Assembly: GCF_034377285.1 (NCBI RefSeq)
Contig: NZ_CP139715.1
Span: 2,588,001 to 2,652,000, forward strand
DNA length: 64,000 nt
Direction: 5' to 3'
From: Thalassobaculum sp. OXR-137
Lineage (GTDB): Bacteria; Pseudomonadota; Alphaproteobacteria; Thalassobaculales; Thalassobaculaceae
Position 1 is the first letter of the stretch; each line of letters starts with the position of its first letter. Shown here piece by piece: positions 7,780-17,410 of this stretch. Both the position numbers and the translations under genes were made by a program. A model generated the notes under the pieces. That model did not search any database and had not been told where the DNA came from. It was given only the letters and a program-made list of their open reading frames with translations.

Positions 7780-8916
7780 TCAGTCCCGCCGTTCTTCCTC
7801 GGCCAGTGCCGCGATCGTGCGCGCCACGAGCCGGATCTCTCCCCGCAGCTCCTCGGTCATCTGGGCCCGGCCGTTGCCGCTGTCCTCCAGCATCCGCGCC
7901 ATGTAGGCCTCGATGTTGCGCAGGTGGCTGCGCACGATCTCGTCCCGGCCGCCGCCGCTGGAATCCGCCAGGCGGGTCAGCACCGGCCGCAGGTCGTCAT
8001 GGGCGGCCACCATCCGGTGCAGCAGATCCCGGTCGGTGTCGAGCTTGTCGGTCAGCTCGCGGAGCTGTTCCACCAGCGCGACCATGATGGCGTTATTGCT
8101 GCGCCGGTCGTCCTCGCCGCGGGACATGATGCGCTGGAGCTTGTCGAGGGATTCGGCGGTCTGCTCCATCAGCGCCTGCTGATAGGCGGTCGCCGAATGC
8201 TCGCCGTCGCCGAGAAGGGAGGAGCCGCCCAGGCGGGTGAAGCTCGACAGCCATTCCTCAAGCTCGTTGTAGAACCGGTTCTGCGCCTTGCCGAGCTGCA
8301 GGTCGAGAAAGCCGAGCACGAGGGAGCCGGCCAGTCCGAACAGCGAGGAGGCGAAGGCGGTGCCCATGCCCGCCAGCGGGGACTGAAGCCCGGCCTTCAT
8401 GTCGGAGAAGACGGCGCCCAGGTCGCCGCTCTCGATCGACAGGCCATCGATCACCTGGCTGACCGCGCCGACGGTGCGCAGCAGGCCCCAGAAGGTGCCC
8501 AGCAGGCCGAGGAAGATCAGCAGGCCGATCAGATAGCGCGAGATGTCCCGCGATTCCTCCAGCCGCACGCTGATGCTGTCCAGCAGGGAGCGCAGGGACA
8601 TGGCCGACAGGGTGCCCTGCCGCCCGCTCGAAGCCCGCTCGTTCAGCAGCGTCGCCACCGGCGCCAGCAGCACCGGGTCGCGCTGCATCGACATGCTGTT
8701 GCGGAAACTGTCGATCCAGGCCGCTTCCGGGGCGAGCAGGAAGACCTGCTGGAAGACGAACAGGATGCCGATGACCGCCACGCCGAGAATGACGCCGTTC
8801 AGGGCGGGGTTGGCCATGAAGGCGTCGATCAGCGCACTGAACAGCACGCCCGCCACGACCAGCACCGCGACGAGGAAAATGATCATGCGGACGAGATAGC
8901 GACGCGGATCGGTCAC
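7780..8916 (-). CDS. MotA/TolQ/ExbB-type proton channel protein
   Basis: A 378-residue membrane protein. Two hydrophobic segments near the N-terminus (about 10-30 and 40-60) and a later pair (about 140-165 and 200-225, with GTFWGLLRTVG and AGMGTAFASSLFGL) match the core of MotA/TolQ/ExbB channel subunits. A long charged C-terminal tail (about 235-378) with predicted helices is an addition beyond TolQ. The next gene downstream is its MotB-like partner. The pair resembles stator units that turn proton flow into mechanical work on the cell wall. It is separate from the real tolQR at 23.5-24.7 kb. Confidence 0.75.
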   Translation of the reverse strand: MTDPRRYLVRMIIFLVAVLVVAGVLFSALIDAFMANPALNGVILGVAVIGILFVFQQVFLLAPEAAWIDSFRNSMSMQRDPVLLAPVATLLNERASSGRQGTLSAMSLRSLLDSISVRLEESRDISRYLIGLLIFLGLLGTFWGLLRTVGAVSQVIDGLSIESGDLGAVFSDMKAGLQSPLAGMGTAFASSLFGLAGSLVLGFLDLQLGKAQNRFYNELEEWLSSFTRLGGSSLLGDGEHSATAYQQALMEQTAESLDKLQRIMSRGEDDRRSNNAIMVALVEQLRELTDKLDTDRDLLHRMVAAHDDLRPVLTRLADSSGGGRDEIVRSHLRNIEAYMARMLEDSGNGRAQMTEELRGEIRLVARTIAALAEEERRD

Positions 8917-8980
8917 GAGACGGTACGTCCTTTTCTTCCTCGGCCCCCATGGACGGAGCCGATGGCCCTCGGGCCAGCGG

Positions 8981-10051
8981 TCAGCGGTTGATCACGACGA
9001 GATCGACCCGGTCGGCCGGCCCGTCGTCCGGCCGGTTGCCGAGGGCGCGGACATCCATGCGGGTGCTCGCGATCTCGTTGTCGATCAGATAGGCGCGGAC
9101 GGCCAGGGCCCGGGACAGCGAGAGGCGGCGCGCCTTGTTGGCCCCGTCCTGGTCGCCGTTGGCATAGGCCATGAGCTGCAGGCGCAGCCCGCTATCCTGC
9201 TTCAGCTTGGCGATCACCGGATCGAGTTTGGCGGCGGCATCGCCGGGCAGCTGGGACTGACCGTCAGGGAAGGCGATCCGCGTGGTGTCGCCGCCGGCAC
9301 TCTGGGCCGAGGGCTTCGGCGCCGGAGCCGCGGCCGGAGCGGCCGGGGCGGAGACGGGCTTCGCCGCTTCCTGCGTCGGCGCGGGCGGCGGCGGAGGAGG
9401 CGGGGCCACCGACGCGGTCCTGGTCGGCTGCGGCGGGGCAGGCGGCGGCGGGGCCGCGGGAGCCGCCCTGGCGGCGGTGTTGGCCGACGGGGCCGGCGGC
9501 GGCGGAGGCGGGGTCGGCGCGGCGGATGCGGTCTGCTCCGGCTGCGGCTTCGGCGTCATCGGTTTCGGCGCGGAGGCCGTGCTGCCGGTGGACGCAGGCG
9601 GCGGGGCCGCACGCTGCGGGGTCGCCCGTTGCGGCGCGGGCGCGCGCAGGGTCGGCGCCGGCGTGGGCGAGGTTGCGCGCGGCACGGCGGCGCCGGAGGT
9701 CGACGGCGCACCGCCGCTGCGGCCTTGGATCAGCGCCTGCACGGCCGGCGGGGGTGCCGCGTAGCGCGGCGCGTCGGGCCGGACCAGGAAAGCGGGAATA
9801 TCGGTCGGCGCGCCGGGCGTTACATCCGGTGTCGGATAGGCGCCCGGCGACGGCATCGGCGGCGCGTAGCCCGGCATCGTGCCGGCGCTGCCGCCAAGTC
9901 CGTTCAGCACGCTCAGATCGACCGTAACGTTCGGATTGGTCTCTATGTATGGGCTCGTGACCGTCTGCGCCCGCAACGGAGCGGTGCCGCCCGCGGCAGC
10001 GATGGCGGCGGCGATAAGCGTCAGTGCGACGTGCGCGCGATGTCCCCGCAT
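8981..10051 (-). CDS. OmpA family protein with proline-rich linker
   Basis: A 356-residue exported protein. A signal peptide (about residues 1-29, ending PLRAQ) is followed by a low-complexity Pro/Ala-rich region (about 60-240, several runs of prolines) and an OmpA-like domain (about 250-356, with SGLRLQLMAYANGDQDGANKARRLSLSRALAVR). The long extended linker could let the wall-binding domain reach across the periplasm. It lies 64 bases ahead of the MotA-like gene, so the three genes probably form one functional unit. No lipobox was seen. Confidence 0.75.
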   Translation of the reverse strand: MRGHRAHVALTLIAAAIAAAGGTAPLRAQTVTSPYIETNPNVTVDLSVLNGLGGSAGTMPGYAPPMPSPGAYPTPDVTPGAPTDIPAFLVRPDAPRYAAPPPAVQALIQGRSGGAPSTSGAAVPRATSPTPAPTLRAPAPQRATPQRAAPPPASTGSTASAPKPMTPKPQPEQTASAAPTPPPPPPAPSANTAARAAPAAPPPPAPPQPTRTASVAPPPPPPPAPTQEAAKPVSAPAAPAAAPAPKPSAQSAGGDTTRIAFPDGQSQLPGDAAAKLDPVIAKLKQDSGLRLQLMAYANGDQDGANKARRLSLSRALAVRAYLIDNEIASTRMDVRALGNRPDDGPADRVDLVVINR

Positions 10052-10166
10052 CGTTCCTCCCGAACCAGCGAATTCCTGCCGGTTATACCAGAGGTGGGGA
10101 GTCCGACAACAGCGCCGCCGAGTCTCCCCGGCGGCTAAATCACTTGGAATGGCTTGGAATCGCGCT

Positions 10167-10979
10167 TTAGGCGGACTTGCCGACGCGCAGAAGTTTCAGC
10201 AGCGGCACGTGCAGCGCGTCGTTCGCGGCGACCACATCGCCCGATTCGAGCACCTCGGTGCGTCCGGCGAAGTCGCTGACATACCCGCCCGCTTCCTTGA
10301 CCAGCAGGATGCCGGCGGCGATGTCCCACGGGTTCAGCTTGTGCTCCCAGTAGCCGTCGAAGCGGCCGGAGGCGACCCAGGCGAGGTCCAGGGCGGCCGC
10401 GCCGAAACGCCGCACGCCGGCCGTCGCTTCCATCACCGCGCGCTGCTGGGCGAGGAACGTGTCGTGATTGCCGCCGAGACCGGTGACCGGAATGCCGGTG
10501 GCCATCACGGATTCTTGCATGTTGCGCCGGCCCGACACCCGAAGGCGCCGGTCGTTCAGATAGGCGCCCGCACCCTTCTCGGCCCAGTAGAACTCGTCGG
10601 TCAGCGGCTGGTAGACCGCGCCGGCGATGATCTCGCCCTTTTCCTCTAGGGCGACGGAAATCGCGAAGTGCGGGATCCCGTGCAGGAAGTTGAGGGTCCC
10701 GTCCAGCGGATCGATGATCCAGCGCTGTTTGTTCGGATCCGTGCCCTCGACCGTGCCGGACTCCTCCATGAGGAAGCCGTATTTCGGCCGGGCGTGCTTC
10801 AGCTCCTCGTACAGTACCTTCTCGGCCTGCTTGTCGGCCGTCGACACGAAGTCGGCGGGACCCTTCTTGGAGACCTGCAGGTTTTCGACCTCGCCGAAGT
10901 CGCGGCGCAGGCTGCGGGCCGCCTTCTGGCAGGCCTTGAAGACGACGTTGTACAGGGCCGATCGGACGGCCATGGGCAA
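10167..10979 (-). CDS. suhB: Inositol monophosphatase family protein (SuhB-like)
   Basis: A 270-residue magnesium-dependent sugar-phosphate phosphatase. Visible metal-site motifs are EESG (FLMEESGTVEG), DPLDGTLNFLHG and WDIAAG, all intact. The family hydrolyses myo-inositol-1-phosphate and related substrates, and the E. coli homologue SuhB also acts in rRNA transcription. The exact substrate here cannot be read from sequence. It lies 50 bases after efp and before the OmpA/MotA-like genes, and is probably co-transcribed with them. A 7-bp stem-loop (10114-10135) lies after the gene but lacks a U-run. Confidence 0.88.
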   Translation of the reverse strand: MPMAVRSALYNVVFKACQKAARSLRRDFGEVENLQVSKKGPADFVSTADKQAEKVLYEELKHARPKYGFLMEESGTVEGTDPNKQRWIIDPLDGTLNFLHGIPHFAISVALEEKGEIIAGAVYQPLTDEFYWAEKGAGAYLNDRRLRVSGRRNMQESVMATGIPVTGLGGNHDTFLAQQRAVMEATAGVRRFGAAALDLAWVASGRFDGYWEHKLNPWDIAAGILLVKEAGGYVSDFAGRTEVLESGDVVAANDALHVPLLKLLRVGKSA

Positions 10980-11029
10980 ATTCCTCGATGGTTGGATGCG
11001 GGGCCCCGCGACAGGCGGGGCGCCGGTGA

Positions 11030-11596
11030 TCAGTCCTTGGCGCGCTCGACGTAGCTGCAGTCTTCCGGCTTCACGACGATGCGGGTGCCGGCCTCGATAT
11101 GCGGCGGGACCAGAACCTTCACGCCGTTCTCAAGAACCGCCGGCTTGTAGGAGGAGGAGGCGGTCTGCCCCTTCACCACGGCATCGGCCTCGACGATGGT
11201 CATCACGACGGTGTCCGGCAGGGTGACCGACAGCGGCTCTTCCTCGTAGGACTCGATGGTCACCGCCATGCCGTCCTGCAGGAAGGCCTTCTGCTCGCCG
11301 ACCATCTCGGAATTGACCGCGACCTGTTCGTAGGTCTCGCCATCCATGAAGTACAGCAGGTCGCCGTCCTCGTAGAGATAGGTGGCGTTGCGCTGCTCGA
11401 GCCGGACGCGCTCGACCTGCTCGTCGGCGCGGAAGCGCTCGTTCAGCTTGGTTCCGCTGCGAATGTCCTTCATCTCGACCTGGTTGAAGGCGCCGCCCTT
11501 GCCGGGCTTGACCGCCTGCGTCTTGGTGACGACCCAGAGCCGGTTCTGGTGCTCGACGACATTGCCGATACGCACCGCGTTGCCGTTGATCTTCAT
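11030..11596 (-). CDS. efp: Translation elongation factor P
   Basis: A 188-residue EF-P that enters the ribosome E site and relieves stalling at polyproline. The N-terminal KOW-like domain carries KPGKGGAF, with Lys33 at the tip that is beta-lysylated by EpmA in organisms that have it; the two OB domains follow. This matters here because tolA, the OmpA-like protein at 8981 and other products carry proline runs. It leads the efp-suhB-OmpA-like gene set and is divergent from a small unknown gene. Confidence 0.96.
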   Translation of the reverse strand: MKINGNAVRIGNVVEHQNRLWVVTKTQAVKPGKGGAFNQVEMKDIRSGTKLNERFRADEQVERVRLEQRNATYLYEDGDLLYFMDGETYEQVAVNSEMVGEQKAFLQDGMAVTIESYEEEPLSVTLPDTVVMTIVEADAVVKGQTASSSYKPAVLENGVKVLVPPHIEAGTRIVVKPEDCSYVERAKD

Positions 11597-11802
11597 CGAA
11601 GTCCCGTCCGCGAAAAGAAGTGCCGGAAATCGCGGCGGCTTTTATCAGGCGGGGCGCGCGGTGTCCACGCTTTGCCCCCGCCCGGCGCTGCCCGTGCCGC
11701 CGCCGGGCGACCGGCGCTCACGCGAACGCGACGGCCGGCGGTTGATCACGAATGCGTGTCAGGCCGACAAAGTGTGGAGTCCCAGATGGTTGCTGCGCGA
11801 AA

Positions 11803-11838
11803 TTGAATGTAGGTGTACTATTTAATTCAAACGGTTTG
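11803..11838 (+). promoter_or_regulatory. AT-rich divergent control region with small palindromes
   Basis: The gap between efp (minus) and the small gene at 11862 (plus) holds an AT-rich island. It contains TTGAAT (11803-11808) mirrored by ATTCAA (11825-11830), and the 11-base palindrome CAAACGGTTTG (11828-11838) just before the downstream ribosome site. Hexamers such as TACTAT could serve as -10 boxes, but no convincing -35/-10 pair was found. Operator function is a guess. Confidence 0.3.
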
Positions 11839-11861
11839 TGAAATCTGGGAGACGTCCGCCC

Positions 11862-12212
11862 ATGGCTCGTCCGCGCGGCAAGCCCGAAAAGCTCGACAAC
11901 ACCACCCGCCGCAGTCTCAACGTGCTGGCCGACGCGACCGCCGAGGTGGTCGGCCGGGGCGACGTGTACAAGGCGATCGTCAAGGTCGCCGAGGACGGCG
12001 AGGGCAACGACTACGAGACGGCCCGCGACAAGTTCGACCACATGGACCTTGGCGACCGGGTCCGGATCCGGTCCCAGGCGCTCGAGCATCTGGACGGGCA
12101 CGACGCCAAGCCGGCGGCACCGCCGCCGGAGGAACCCGAACAGCTCGACTGGGCGAAGCAGATGATGACGAGCTTCCCGAAGCTGTCCGAAGGTCTGGAC
12201 GGGGACAAGTAG
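11862..12212 (+). CDS. Small acidic protein of unknown function
   Basis: A 116-residue protein I do not recognise. It starts with a basic MARPRGKPEK tail, then a helical region (about 10-70) with charged residues. A Pro/Glu linker (about 85-100) and a short C-terminal helix LDWAKQMMTSFPKLSEGL follow. It has no membrane segment, cysteine pair or catalytic motif. The ATG at 11862 is chosen because GGGAGA lies 9 bases upstream; an upstream GTG at 11838 is in frame. It stands alone between divergent efp and convergent thiE. Confidence 0.6.
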   Translation: MARPRGKPEKLDNTTRRSLNVLADATAEVVGRGDVYKAIVKVAEDGEGNDYETARDKFDHMDLGDRVRIRSQALEHLDGHDAKPAAPPPEEPEQLDWAKQMMTSFPKLSEGLDGDK

Positions 12213-12216
12213 GGGC

Positions 12217-12855
12217 TCAGCCCTTCAGCACGTCCTCGAACGCCTTCACGCCGGCGGCTGGGCCGTCGGGATACCCCCAGACCGCATTGATCACCGCCAG
12301 GAAATCCGCCCCCGCTTCGACGAGCGGGCCGCAGTTCTGCTGGGTGATGCCGCCGATGGCGACGCAGGGCACGGTCATCATTTCCGCCCACCACTCCAGG
12401 ATCTCGAGCGAGGCCATGGTGGTCTCGTCCTTGGTGGAACTGCGGAAGAAGGCGCCGAAGGCGACGTAATCCGCGCCGGCCTCGCCGGCTTCCATCGCCA
12501 GGTGGCGGCTGTTCTTGCAGGTCACGCCGATCTGCGCGCCGGGGCCCATAAGCTTGCGCGCCTGGGCATAGGGCGTGTCGCTCTGGCCCACATGGACGCC
12601 GTCGCAGCCGGAGGTCACCGCCAGGTCCGGGCGGTCGTTCATCAGCAGCGGCACGCCGCGCTGGTGGCAGACCGGCAGGATCGCATCGGCGGCGCGCAGG
12701 ATGGCGTCGTCGTCCACGTCCTTCAGCCGGAGCTGCAGGCAGGCGACCGGGCCGGCGTCGAGTGCCGCCGCCAGGTCGTCGCAAAACGCCGCCACGTCGG
12801 GGAGACGCGGCGGCGTGATCAGGTACAGTTCGGATGCCATTGAGGCTTGGCTCAC
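12217..12855 (-). CDS. thiE: Thiamine phosphate synthase (ThiE)
   Basis: A 212-residue TIM-barrel enzyme that joins HMP-pyrophosphate to thiazole phosphate, forming thiamine phosphate. Family landmarks visible are LYLITPP at the start, [34 protein letters not shown] and the phosphate-binding CVAIGGIT. The GTG start at 12855 overlaps the fba stop (GTGA); an ATG at 12840 (MASELYL) is a fair alternative. It is the last gene of the tkt-gap-fba-thiE set. Its pathway partner thiD lies separately at 35020. Confidence 0.88.
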   Translation of the reverse strand: MSQASMASELYLITPPRLPDVAAFCDDLAAALDAGPVACLQLRLKDVDDDAILRAADAILPVCHQRGVPLLMNDRPDLAVTSGCDGVHVGQSDTPYAQARKLMGPGAQIGVTCKNSRHLAMEAGEAGADYVAFGAFFRSSTKDETTMASLEILEWWAEMMTVPCVAIGGITQQNCGPLVEAGADFLAVINAVWGYPDGPAAGVKAFEDVLKG

Positions 12856-13778
12856 TTGCCTTTGTAGATGTCGATGATCTGGTCGAGCATCGCCAGGGCC
12901 TCGTCGCGCGGGCGCTGGAAGGTGTTGCGGCCGATGATCGAGCCGTTGGCGCCGCCTTCGTACAGGCCGCGGATCTCCTCCATCAGGCCGTCCAGGCCCT
13001 TGGCGTCGCCGCCGGAGAACACCACGATGCGACGGCCGTTGAAGCTCGCCTGCATGACGTGCTTGATCCGCTCGGCCAGGGTCGAGGTCGGGATGCCGTT
13101 GCTCTCATAGGCCTTGCGGGCGGCCTCCAGGCCGATGCCATCCTTCGGCGGCTTGACCTTGATGATGTGCGCGCCCATCAGCGCCGCCATGTGGGCGGCA
13201 TAGGCGCAGACATCGACCGAGGTCTCGGCTTCCTTCGAGAGGTCGCCGCCGCGCGGATAGGACCACATGACAACGGCGAGGCCGAACGCCTTGGCCTCCT
13301 CGGCCATCTCGCGGATCTGGCCCATCATCTCGAACTGGGAGTCCGAGCCCGGGTAGATCGTGAAGCCGATGGCCGAGCAGCCGAGCCGCAGGGCGTCGCC
13401 GACCGAGCCGGTGATGGCCTGGGACGGGCCCTCCTTGTCGCGGGCGAGGCTGTTGGAGGAGTTGACCTTGAGGATGGTCGGGATCGCGCCGGCGAAGCTG
13501 TCGGCACCGGCCTCCAGCATGCCGAGCGGAGCCGCATAGGCGTTCAGGCCCGCGTCGATCGCCAGCTTGTAGTGGTAGTGCGGGTCGTAGCCTTCCGGGT
13601 TCGGCGCGAAGCTGCGCGCCGGGCCGTGCTCGAAGCCCTGGTCGACCGGCAGGATGACGAGCTTGCCGGTCCCGCCGAGCTTACCCTGCATCAGGATGCG
13701 GGCGAGGTTGGTCTTGGTCCCGGGATTGTCGCTCTCGTAGCAATCCAGGATCTTCTTGACCTTCTGCGTGATCTTCAT
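12852..13778 (-). CDS. fbaB: Fructose-bisphosphate aldolase, class I, archaeal/DhnA type
   Basis: A 308-residue metal-independent aldolase of the FbaB/DhnA family, which interconverts fructose-1,6-bisphosphate with the two triose phosphates. The Schiff-base lysine is probably Lys207 in [10 protein letters not shown], and [10 protein letters not shown] (44-53) is the usual substrate-side motif. It lacks the zinc-binding histidines of class II enzymes. It lies 27 bases after gap and overlaps thiE by four bases. Confidence 0.92.
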   Translation of the reverse strand: MKITQKVKKILDCYESDNPGTKTNLARILMQGKLGGTGKLVILPVDQGFEHGPARSFAPNPEGYDPHYHYKLAIDAGLNAYAAPLGMLEAGADSFAGAIPTILKVNSSNSLARDKEGPSQAITGSVGDALRLGCSAIGFTIYPGSDSQFEMMGQIREMAEEAKAFGLAVVMWSYPRGGDLSKEAETSVDVCAYAAHMAALMGAHIIKVKPPKDGIGLEAARKAYESNGIPTSTLAERIKHVMQASFNGRRIVVFSGGDAKGLDGLMEEIRGLYEGGANGSIIGRNTFQRPRDEALAMLDQIIDIYKGK

Positions 13779-13805
13779 GGGTGCTCTCCTCGGATCGCTC
13801 GTGTC

Positions 13806-14813
13806 TTAGAGGGTTTTCGCCAGCGCAGCGGTGGTGTCCAGCATGCGGTTGGAGAAGCCCCACTCGTTGTCGTACCAGGACAGCACGCGGACCATCTTGC
13901 CCTCGATCACCTGGGTCTGGCCCAGATCGAAGGTGGAGGAGTGGCTGTCGTGGTTGAAGTCGGTCGACACCAGCGGCTCGTCATTGATGCCGAGGATGCC
14001 CTTCAGCGGACCGTTGGCCGCGTCGGTGATCGCCTTGTTGACCTCTTCGATGCTGGTGTCGCGCTTCGGCACGAACTTGAAGTCGATCAGGCTGACATTG
14101 GCGGTCGGGACACGCACCGAGGTGCCGTCCAGCTTGCCCGCGAGCTCCGGCAGCACCAGGCCGACGGCCTTGGCCGCACCGGTGGAGGTCGGGATCATCG
14201 ACTGGGCCGCGGCGCGGGCGCGGTGCAGGTCCTTGTGCAGCGTGTCCAGGGTCGGCTGGTCGCCGGTATAGGCGTGGATCGTGGTCATGTAGCCACGCTC
14301 GATGCCGATGGCGTTGTTCAGCACGAAGGCCACCGGGGCCAGGCAGTTGGTCGTGCAGGAGGCGTTGGAGATGACCTCGTGCTCGGCGGTGAGCTGGTCG
14401 TGGTTCACGCCGTAAACGACGGTCAGGTCGGCGCCGGTCGCCGGCGCGGAGATGATGACCTTCTTGGCGCCCGCCTCGATGTGCTTGGCGGCCTGCTCGC
14501 GCTTGGTGAAGATGCCGGTGCAGTCGAGGGCGATGTCGACGCCCATTTCCTTGTGCGGCAGGTTGGCCGGGTCGCGCTCGGCGGTGACCTTGATCTTGCC
14601 GAGGCCGATGTCCATCCAGTCCTCGCCGGTGGTCACCTTGCCGGGGAAGCGGCCGTGCACGGTGTCGTAGCGGAACAGGTGGGCGTTGCTCTCCACCGGG
14701 CCCAGATCGTTCACCAGAACAACCTCGATATCGTCGCGCTTCGATTCGTACAGTGCGCGCAACACGAGGCGGCCGATCCGTCCAAACCCGTTGATCGCAA
14801 CCTTCGTGGCCAT
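13806..14813 (-). CDS. gap: Glyceraldehyde-3-phosphate dehydrogenase, type I
   Basis: A 335-residue NAD(P)-dependent GAPDH. The Rossmann motif is INGFGRIGR (7-15), the active site is [12 protein letters not shown] with catalytic Cys153, and HAYTGDQ is present. It converts glyceraldehyde-3-phosphate to 1,3-bisphosphoglycerate, reversibly. It sits between tkt and fba on the minus strand with short gaps (77 and 27 bases). Phosphoglycerate kinase, often next to gap in related genomes, is absent here. Confidence 0.96.
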   Translation of the reverse strand: MATKVAINGFGRIGRLVLRALYESKRDDIEVVLVNDLGPVESNAHLFRYDTVHGRFPGKVTTGEDWMDIGLGKIKVTAERDPANLPHKEMGVDIALDCTGIFTKREQAAKHIEAGAKKVIISAPATGADLTVVYGVNHDQLTAEHEVISNASCTTNCLAPVAFVLNNAIGIERGYMTTIHAYTGDQPTLDTLHKDLHRARAAAQSMIPTSTGAAKAVGLVLPELAGKLDGTSVRVPTANVSLIDFKFVPKRDTSIEEVNKAITDAANGPLKGILGINDEPLVSTDFNHDSHSSTFDLGQTQVIEGKMVRVLSWYDNEWGFSNRMLDTTAALAKTL

Positions 14814-14890
14814 CGTTTCTCTCCTCCGAGTGTCGTCACATAACTGATTGTCAGGTGGGGATATGGGTCAGATCGACGCCATTAACACCA

Positions 14891-16894
14891 CTAGATCCGT
14901 GCCTTTACCGCACCGGCGACGTCGCCGGCGGTGATCCGGAAGTGCGCGTACAGCTCCTGATAGGGGCCGGACTCGCCGAAACCGGACATGCCGATGAAGA
15001 CGCCGTTCTCGCCGAGCAGCCGGTCCCAGCACTGCCGCACGCCGGCCTCGATGACCACGCGCACGCCGGAGCCGAGCACCTCCTTGGTGTAGGACGGATC
15101 CTGGGCGGCAAAAAGTTCAAGCGACGGCATCGAAACCACCGCGGTCGGCACGCCGTCGGCCTCCAGCTTGGCCTTGGCGTCCATGGCGATCTCGATCTCG
15201 CTGCCGGTGGCGATCAGGGTCGCCTTGCGTGCGCCGCTGGCCTCGGCCAGGACGTAGCCGCCCTTGGCCGACAGGTTGGCCTGCGAATGCTCGGTGCGCA
15301 CCGTCGGCACGTTCTGGCGGGTCAGCGCCAGGACGCTCGGGCCGGAGACCCGCTGCAGGGCGAGCTGCCAGGCTTCCGTCGTCTCCACCGCGTCGGCCGG
15401 ACGGAACACCGCCAGGTTCGGGATCGCGCGCAGGGCGGCCAGATGCTCCACCGGCTGGTGGGTCGGGCCGTCCTCGCCGAGACCGATGCTGTCATGGGTC
15501 ATGACGAAGATGCAGCGGATGCCCATCAGGGCGGCCAGCCGGATCGACGGGCGGCAGTAGTCGGTGAAGACCAGGAAGGTCCCGCCATAGGGGATGACGC
15601 CGCCATGCAGCGCCATGCCGTTCATCGCCGCGGCCATGGCATGCTCGCGCACGCCGTAATGCAGGTAGCGGCCGCCGTAGTTCGACTTGTCCAGGATCTC
15701 CTGGGCGCCGACCTTGGTGTTGTTGGAGCCCGACAGGTCGGCCGAGCCGCCCAGCAGTTCCGGCAGCACCGGGGCGATCACTTCCAGCGCCTTCTGCGAG
15801 GAGACGCGGGTCGCGAGCTTCGGCTGCTCGGCGCTCAGCGACTTCTTGTGGGCGTCGATGGCGTCGGCCAGTTCCTTCGGCAGGGCGCCGGACAGGGCGC
15901 GCTCGAAGGCATCCTTCTTGCCCGACTTGGACAGGTTGGCGGTCCAGGAATCATAGGCCTCGGCACCGCGGTCGCCGAGCGACAGGCCGAGTTTGGCGAC
16001 CTCCTCGGGGATCACGAACGGGCCGTGCGGCCAGTTGATCGCGGCGCGGGTGCCGGCGATCTCCTCGGCCCCCAGCGGCGAGCCGTGGGAGGATGACTTG
16101 CCGGCCTTGGTCGGCGCGCCGAAGCCGATGGTGGTGCGGCAGGCGATCAGCGACGGGCGCGGATCGGCGGCAGCCTCGGCCATGGCGGCGGCGAGCGCCT
16201 TGGGGTCGTGACCGTCGCAGGACACCACGTGCCAGCCGTAGGACACGAACCGCGCCGGCACGTCGTCCGACAGGGTAAGGTCGGTCGGGCCGTCGATGGA
16301 GATCTTGTTGTCGTCCCACAGCACGTTCATCCGGCCGAGACCGAGATGGCCGGCCAGGGACGCGGCCTCGTGGCTGACGCCCTCCATCAGGCAGCCGTCG
16401 CCGGCGATCACCCAGACCCGGTGGTCGACCAGGTCGTCGCCGAAGCGGGCGTTCAGGTGGCGCTCGGCGACCGCCATGCCGACGGCGTTGGCGAAGCCCT
16501 GGCCGAGCGGACCGGTGGTCGTCTCGATCCCGGCGGCGGCGCCGTATTCCGGATGGCCGGCGGTCTTGGAGCCGAGCTGGCGGAACTTCTTCAGCTCCTC
16601 CAGCGGCATGTCCTGGTAGCCGGTCAGGTGCAGCAGCGAGTACAGCAGCATCGACCCGTGGCCGGCGGACAGGATGAACCGGTCGCGGTCGGCCCAGTCC
16701 GGGTGGCGCGGGTCGAAGCGCAGAAACTGCGAGAACAGGACGACGGCGGCATCGGCCATGCCCATGGGCATGCCCGGGTGTCCCGATTTCGCCTGTTCGA
16801 CGGCATCCATGGAAAGCGCGCGGATGGCGCTGGCGAGGCTGGCGTGGTCACCGTCCGAGAGGGCGGCGCCGGAAATCGGTGCGGAAGCGGTCAT
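14891..16894 (-). CDS. tkt: Transketolase
   Basis: A 667-residue thiamine-diphosphate enzyme of the pentose phosphate pathway that moves two-carbon units between sugar phosphates. The TPP/Mg site [13 protein letters not shown]...LWDDNKIS, the N-terminal [10 protein letters not shown] and the central [15 protein letters not shown] motif are all present, and length is normal. It is the first gene of the set that continues with gap, fba and thiE. The 288-base gap upstream separates it from the divergent DUF4164-zapA genes. A TATATT-like -10 is visible there on the minus strand, but no good -35. Confidence 0.96.
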   Translation of the reverse strand: MTASAPISGAALSDGDHASLASAIRALSMDAVEQAKSGHPGMPMGMADAAVVLFSQFLRFDPRHPDWADRDRFILSAGHGSMLLYSLLHLTGYQDMPLEELKKFRQLGSKTAGHPEYGAAAGIETTTGPLGQGFANAVGMAVAERHLNARFGDDLVDHRVWVIAGDGCLMEGVSHEAASLAGHLGLGRMNVLWDDNKISIDGPTDLTLSDDVPARFVSYGWHVVSCDGHDPKALAAAMAEAAADPRPSLIACRTTIGFGAPTKAGKSSSHGSPLGAEEIAGTRAAINWPHGPFVIPEEVAKLGLSLGDRGAEAYDSWTANLSKSGKKDAFERALSGALPKELADAIDAHKKSLSAEQPKLATRVSSQKALEVIAPVLPELLGGSADLSGSNNTKVGAQEILDKSNYGGRYLHYGVREHAMAAAMNGMALHGGVIPYGGTFLVFTDYCRPSIRLAALMGIRCIFVMTHDSIGLGEDGPTHQPVEHLAALRAIPNLAVFRPADAVETTEAWQLALQRVSGPSVLALTRQNVPTVRTEHSQANLSAKGGYVLAEASGARKATLIATGSEIEIAMDAKAKLEADGVPTAVVSMPSLELFAAQDPSYTKEVLGSGVRVVIEAGVRQCWDRLLGENGVFIGMSGFGESGPYQELYAHFRITAGDVAGAVKARI

Positions 16895-17182
16895 GGTACG
16901 GTTCGCGGGCTTTTGGCGGGCGTCCAGCGACCGCCGGCGCCTCGGTGGCGCGGAACATGCCCAGGGAGCGTCCTTCCGTCAAGCCGGCCCGGTGGTTCCG
17001 ACACGCAATATAGGGCGGTGCGGAACCTCACATGCCGGTTCGATTGACGGTGGGCGCGACCGACGGATATCATGCGGCACCTCAACGACGGGGCTTAACT
17101 CCTTCGTTTCAGGGGGTACATCGCCGGTTTCGGATACCGAATCGTAGGCGATGGGCGGGATTGACGGACCAGGACGGCGGGT

Positions 17183-17407
17183 ATGTCTCGGCTGAATACG
17201 GCACGCGAACGGCTGGACAAGGCGGTCTCCCGTCTTGAAAAGGCGCTGGAAGGACTCGACGATTCCGGCGGCGGCGATGCGTCGGCGGTGACCGGGGAAC
17301 TGTCCGCGGTGCGTCGCGACTACGCCAAACTCTCCAAGGCGGCGGACCAGGTCGAGCAGCGGCTCGACAAGGCGATCGGCCAGCTCAAACTCGTGTTGGA
17401 GCCCTGA
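17183..17407 (+). CDS. DUF4164 family coiled-coil protein
   Basis: A 74-residue, almost wholly helical protein with heptad-like spacing (LNTARERLDKAVSRLEKALEGL, then a Gly-rich turn, then a second helix). This is the pattern of DUF4164, a small alphaproteobacterial family whose gene usually precedes zapA, as here with a 3-base gap. A role beside ZapA in division-ring assembly is inferred from context only. A near palindrome TTCGG-ATA-CCGAA lies upstream near 17125. Confidence 0.7.
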   Translation: MSRLNTARERLDKAVSRLEKALEGLDDSGGGDASAVTGELSAVRRDYAKLSKAADQVEQRLDKAIGQLKLVLEP

Positions 17408-17410
17408 TCC

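Noticed and set aside
6133-8916. Zorya-type anti-phage system (ZorAB) for the MotA/MotB-like pair
   Set aside because: No ZorC, ZorD or ZorE-like gene is adjacent; the pair sits with efp, suhB and rpmE, a core-gene setting, and a proline-rich OmpA partner is present instead.
6064-8991. A 975-codon open frame on the plus strand opposite the MotA/MotB-like genes
   Set aside because: It is a shadow of GC-rich coding sequence on the other strand; its composition (Leu/Gln/Gly/Arg runs) is that of reverse-complemented coiled-coil codons and it has no ribosome site.
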